In this document: piece after piece, positions 23,792 to 25,470 of the stretch
How positions within the stretch are numbered: the first letter of the stretch is position 1
Layout of the letters: every line of letters starts with the position of its first letter
DNA from: Actinomycetota bacterium
GTDB taxonomy: Bacteria > Actinomycetota > Actinomycetes > Nanopelagicales > Nanopelagicaceae
Reading direction: 5' to 3'
Length of the DNA stretch: 25,470 nucleotides
Assembly: GCA_005787645.1 (NCBI GenBank)
Contig: SYAM01000015.1
Span: 1-25,470 of the forward strand
Translations under genes and position numbers: made by a program
The notes under the pieces: generated by a model
What the model saw: only the letters and a program-made list of their open reading frames with translations
Database searches by the model: none
What the model was told of the DNA's origin: nothing

Positions 23792-23975
23792 TACCCTTTC
23801 CCCCTGCTCTTCGAGTACTCGAAGGCAGCGCAAAGAGGAGCCCTGCTCCCACCTCTAGCCCGAACGAGGGCTTTATGGGGTCCACGCCACTTTCCTACGG
23901 GAAAGTTTGGGGCGGAGTCTCCTTGCGTTTCTTTGCGGTTCTTTCCGTTCAATTACCGAAAGAGAAGGAGAAGTT
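23792..23975 (+). promoter_or_regulatory. Structured non-coding leader of infC-rpmI-rplT
   Basis: The gap between fabI and infC holds at least four adjacent hairpins. They are CTGC/GCAG plus CTTCGA/TCGAAG with a GTAC loop (23804-23828), GGAGC/GCTCC (23837-23849), AGCCC/GGGCT (23857-23872), and ACTTTCC/GGAAAGT with a C(UACG)G tetraloop (23889-23906). An outer CGCC/GGCG clamp (23885-23888 with 23911-23914) can close the last. TACCCT (23792-23797) could be a -10 box putting the RNA start near 23804, exactly where the first hairpin begins. TCTTTC (about 23939-23944) can pair with GAAAGA just before the infC ribosome binding site. Such leaders before infC operons usually mediate autoregulation by L20 or IF3; the mechanism here is inference. 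Confidence 0.65.
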
Positions 23976-24500
23976 ATCAGCGCAGATCCACGCATCAACG
24001 ATCTCATCCGCGTGCCTGAGGTTCGATTAATCGGACCCAATGGCGAGCAAGTGGGAGTGGTGGCAATCGATCAAGCAATTCGAATGGCCGAGGAAGTTGG
24101 ACTCGACCTCGTCGAAATTGCTCCCGATGCACAACCTCCAGTCTGCAAAGTGATGGATTTCGGTAAGTACAAATATGAAATCGCACAGAAGGCTCGTTTG
24201 GCTCGTAAGAATCAAACGCATGTGATTGTCAAAGAGATGAAAATGCGACCAAAGATTGACACGCACGATTATGAGACTAAGAAATCTCATATCGAACGGT
24301 TCCTTCTTGGTGGAGATAAGGTGAAAGTGACGATGATGTTCCGCGGTAGGGAGCAGGCTCGTCCTGACACAGGTTTCCGAGTGCTGCAGAAACTCTCCGA
24401 AGATGTCGCTGCAATCGCAACGGTGGAGTTCGCTCCAAAGCTCGATGGCAGAAACATGGTCATGGTTCTTGCGCCAACAAAGCGCAAGGGTTCAAACTAG
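23976..24500 (+). CDS. infC: Translation initiation factor IF-3 (ATC start)
   Basis: A 174-residue IF-3, which binds the 30S subunit, blocks premature 50S joining and checks the start codon-initiator tRNA match. The N-domain starts SADPRINDLIRVPEVRLIGP, the linker contains PPVCKVMDFGKYKYE, and the C-domain carries KEMKMRPKIDTHDYETK and KVKVTMMFRGREQ. The conserved N-terminus coincides with an ATC codon at 23976, five bases after a strong AAGGAG (23965-23970). Rare AUU/AUC/AUA starts are a known autoregulatory feature of infC. The in-frame ATG at 23907 would add 23 non-conserved residues encoded by the leader hairpins and has no ribosome binding site, so I reject it. Confidence 0.93.
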   Translation: MSADPRINDLIRVPEVRLIGPNGEQVGVVAIDQAIRMAEEVGLDLVEIAPDAQPPVCKVMDFGKYKYEIAQKARLARKNQTHVIVKEMKMRPKIDTHDYETKKSHIERFLLGGDKVKVTMMFRGREQARPDTGFRVLQKLSEDVAAIATVEFAPKLDGRNMVMVLAPTKRKGSN

Positions 24501-24520
24501 AGAAAACGAAAGAGGAATTT

Positions 24521-24718
24521 ATGCCAAAGATGAAGACGCATAGTGGCGCCAAGAAGCGCTTCAAGCTGACCGGTAGCGGAAAAATTAAGCGTGAGCGTGC
24601 GGGCAAGCGCCATCTACTCGAAGGCAAATCCTCTCGTCGCACTCGTCGACTTTCCGGTGACGTGGTGGCCAATGAGGCAACGAGTAACACGGCAAAACGA
24701 CTATTAGGTTTGAAGTAA
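24521..24718 (+). CDS. rpmI: 50S ribosomal protein L35
   Basis: A 65-residue, very basic large-subunit ribosomal protein. The start MPKMKTHSGAKKRFKLTGSG is the L35 signature, and the rest, with RRTRRLS and a terminal leucine-rich helix, matches the family in length and order. A GAGG-type ribosome binding site lies upstream of the ATG. It sits 20 bases after infC and 12 before rplT in the universal infC-rpmI-rplT order, and should be controlled with them from the leader upstream of infC. Confidence 0.97.
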   Translation: MPKMKTHSGAKKRFKLTGSGKIKRERAGKRHLLEGKSSRRTRRLSGDVVANEATSNTAKRLLGLK

Positions 24719-24730
24719 GGGAGATCTCAA

Positions 24731-25093
24731 ATGGCGAGAGTAAAACGCGGCGTCCATGCCGCAAAGAAACGGCGCACCACACTTGAGCGAGCCAGCGGTT
24801 ATACGGGCCAACGCTCACGACTGTTCTCCCGAGCCAAGGAGCAGGTCACGCACTCGATGGTCTATGCCTTCAATGACCGCAAGGATAAAAAAGGACAATT
24901 TCGTCGTCTGTGGATTACCCGTATCAACGCTGCAGCACGTGCTAATAACATGACATATAACCGTTTCATGCAGGGTCTGAAAGTTGCTGGTATCGATGTT
25001 GATCGTCGCGTTCTTGCTGACATGGCTATCAATGATCCTGTGGCATTCACTGCACTTGTTGAAGTAGCGCGAAAGAACGTTGTCCTCTCCTAA
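24731..25093 (+). CDS. rplT: 50S ribosomal protein L20
   Basis: A 120-residue large-subunit assembly protein that binds 23S rRNA; in several bacteria it also represses its own operon by binding the leader mRNA. The start MARVKRGVHAAKKRRTTLERA and the segments GYTGQRSRLF, RRLWITRINAAARANNM and VDRRVLADMAINDPVAF are typical. A GGGAGA ribosome binding site precedes the ATG. The final 14 bases overlap the proposed TTG start of the methyltransferase gene downstream. If the infC leader is autoregulatory, L20 is one likely ligand (inference). Confidence 0.97.
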   Translation: MARVKRGVHAAKKRRTTLERASGYTGQRSRLFSRAKEQVTHSMVYAFNDRKDKKGQFRRLWITRINAAARANNMTYNRFMQGLKVAGIDVDRRVLADMAINDPVAFTALVEVARKNVVLS

Positions 25094-25470
25094 CGGGATT
25101 ATCACGAGCCTTCACTCGAGCCATGTTGCTCGCGTGAAGGCTCTTCACGCATCTAAAGGCAGAAAAATTGCTAAGCAATTCATTGCCGAGGGGCCTGCCG
25201 CTGTTCTGGCAGCGTTAGATTCAGAGAGGTTCCCGGTGGACACCTTGTATGTCACCGAGAGCGGAGCAGAGCTTCTTCCGAATACATCACTTTCACGAGC
25301 AATCTATCTCTCTGAAAAAGTAATGTCATCGATCTCTACCGTTGAACACTCTCAAGGGGTACTTGCGCTATGTTCGGTTGAAGAGGAGAAGAACGCGGAA
25401 AAAGTAGATGATATCTTCGCTAATACAGATCTCCCGCTTATCTACTGCTTCGAAATCAATGACCCCGGGA
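25080..25470 (+). CDS. TrmH/SpoU family RNA 2'-O-methyltransferase (3' truncated)
   Basis: An open frame runs off the window edge. It encodes RVKALHASKGRKIAKQFIAE followed by GPAAVLAAL, the RNA-binding N-terminal domain of TrmH-family methyltransferases. The segment VMSSISTVEHSQGVLALC comes next, and the frame ends in IYCFEINDPG, the beginning of the SpoU motif 1 (N-x-PGN). These enzymes methylate ribose in rRNA or tRNA; a gene of this family follows rplT in many actinobacteria. I propose the TTG at 25080 as the start because the sequence IITSLHSSHVARVKAL before the GTG at 25134 also looks like the family N-terminus. The GTG at 25134 is the alternative. Which nucleotide it modifies cannot be told from this fragment. 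Confidence 0.85.
   Translation, partial: MSSPNGIITSLHSSHVARVKALHASKGRKIAKQFIAEGPAAVLAALDSERFPVDTLYVTESGAELLPNTSLSRAIYLSEKVMSSISTVEHSQGVLALCSVEEEKNAEKVDDIFANTDLPLIYCFEINDPG
25106..25143 (+). repeat. Long inverted repeat at the rplT-methyltransferase junction
   Basis: GAGCCTTCAC (25106-25115) and GTGAAGGCTC (25134-25143) are perfect reverse complements. Inside them CGAGC (25117-25121) pairs with GCTCG (25128-25132) around a six-base loop, giving a 15-base-pair hairpin with one mismatch. No T-run follows, so it is not a standard intrinsic terminator. It lies within the proposed coding sequence of the methyltransferase and its right arm begins on the alternative GTG start, so it may control translation or transcription past rplT (inference). 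Confidence 0.6.

Noticed and set aside
23907..23975. ATG start for infC at 23907
   Set aside because: The encoded residues are not IF-3-like and are produced by leader hairpins; the ATC at 23976 has the ribosome binding site and the conserved start.
25106..25143. Hairpin after rplT as a Rho-independent terminator
   Set aside because: No T-run follows and the hairpin lies inside the reading frame of the next gene, so I list it as an inverted repeat instead.
1..25470. A novel defence, mobile or biosynthetic system
   Set aside because: Every long reading frame is a recognisable housekeeping gene in conserved order; no integrase, transposase, CRISPR repeats, toxin-antitoxin pair or biosynthetic cluster was seen.

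Overview
The window is an ordinary-looking but very compact piece of an actinobacterial (Actinomycetota) chromosome. The diagnostic genes are rbpA, whiA in a rapZ-yvcK-whiA cluster, a sufR-led suf operon carrying a Rieske ferredoxin, a DUF3099 gene, an InhA-like fabI behind fabG, and infC-rpmI-rplT followed by a SpoU/TrmH methyltransferase. Base composition looks roughly balanced rather than GC-rich. Genes overlap or almost touch, and I see no mobile elements, CRISPR arrays, tRNAs or rRNAs. This would suit a small-genome, streamlined actinobacterium (for example a freshwater lineage), but that placement is inference.

Layout. (1) Plus strand, 2-7298: the 3' end of uvrC, then rapZ, yvcK, whiA, the lower-glycolysis genes gap, pgk and tpiA, then secG and rbpA. 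(2) Minus strand, 12824 down to 7270: ctaA, tkt, tal, pgi. The 3' end of pgi overlaps the 3' end of rbpA by 29 bases. (3) Plus strand, 12905-21100: sufR, sufB, sufD, a Rieske ferredoxin, sufC, sufS, sufU, a sufT-like gene, and an ABC exporter that may have its own promoter. (4) Minus strand, 22125 down to 21120: a DUF3099 membrane protein and SURF1. (5) Plus strand, 22217-25470: fabG, fabI, a structured non-coding leader, infC (with an ATC start codon), rpmI, rplT, and the 5' part of a TrmH-family RNA methyltransferase cut by the window edge.

How the genes work together. The first two blocks hold central carbon metabolism: Pgi, Gap, Pgk and TpiA of glycolysis plus Tkt and Tal of the non-oxidative pentose phosphate pathway, with YvcK and RapZ as control proteins. 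The suf block is a complete iron-sulfur assembly system with its own cluster-sensing repressor. CtaA (heme A) and SURF1 point to an aa3-type cytochrome oxidase and aerobic respiration. FabG and FabI are the two reductases of fatty-acid elongation, and the final block is translation.

I did not find a clearly new biological system. The observations most worth a second look are regulatory: a multi-hairpin leader before infC with a conserved-type non-AUG start, a set of transcription units that look leaderless, and an inverted repeat lying on the sufR start codon. All alignments and family assignments were made by eye from remembered motifs; no search was run.
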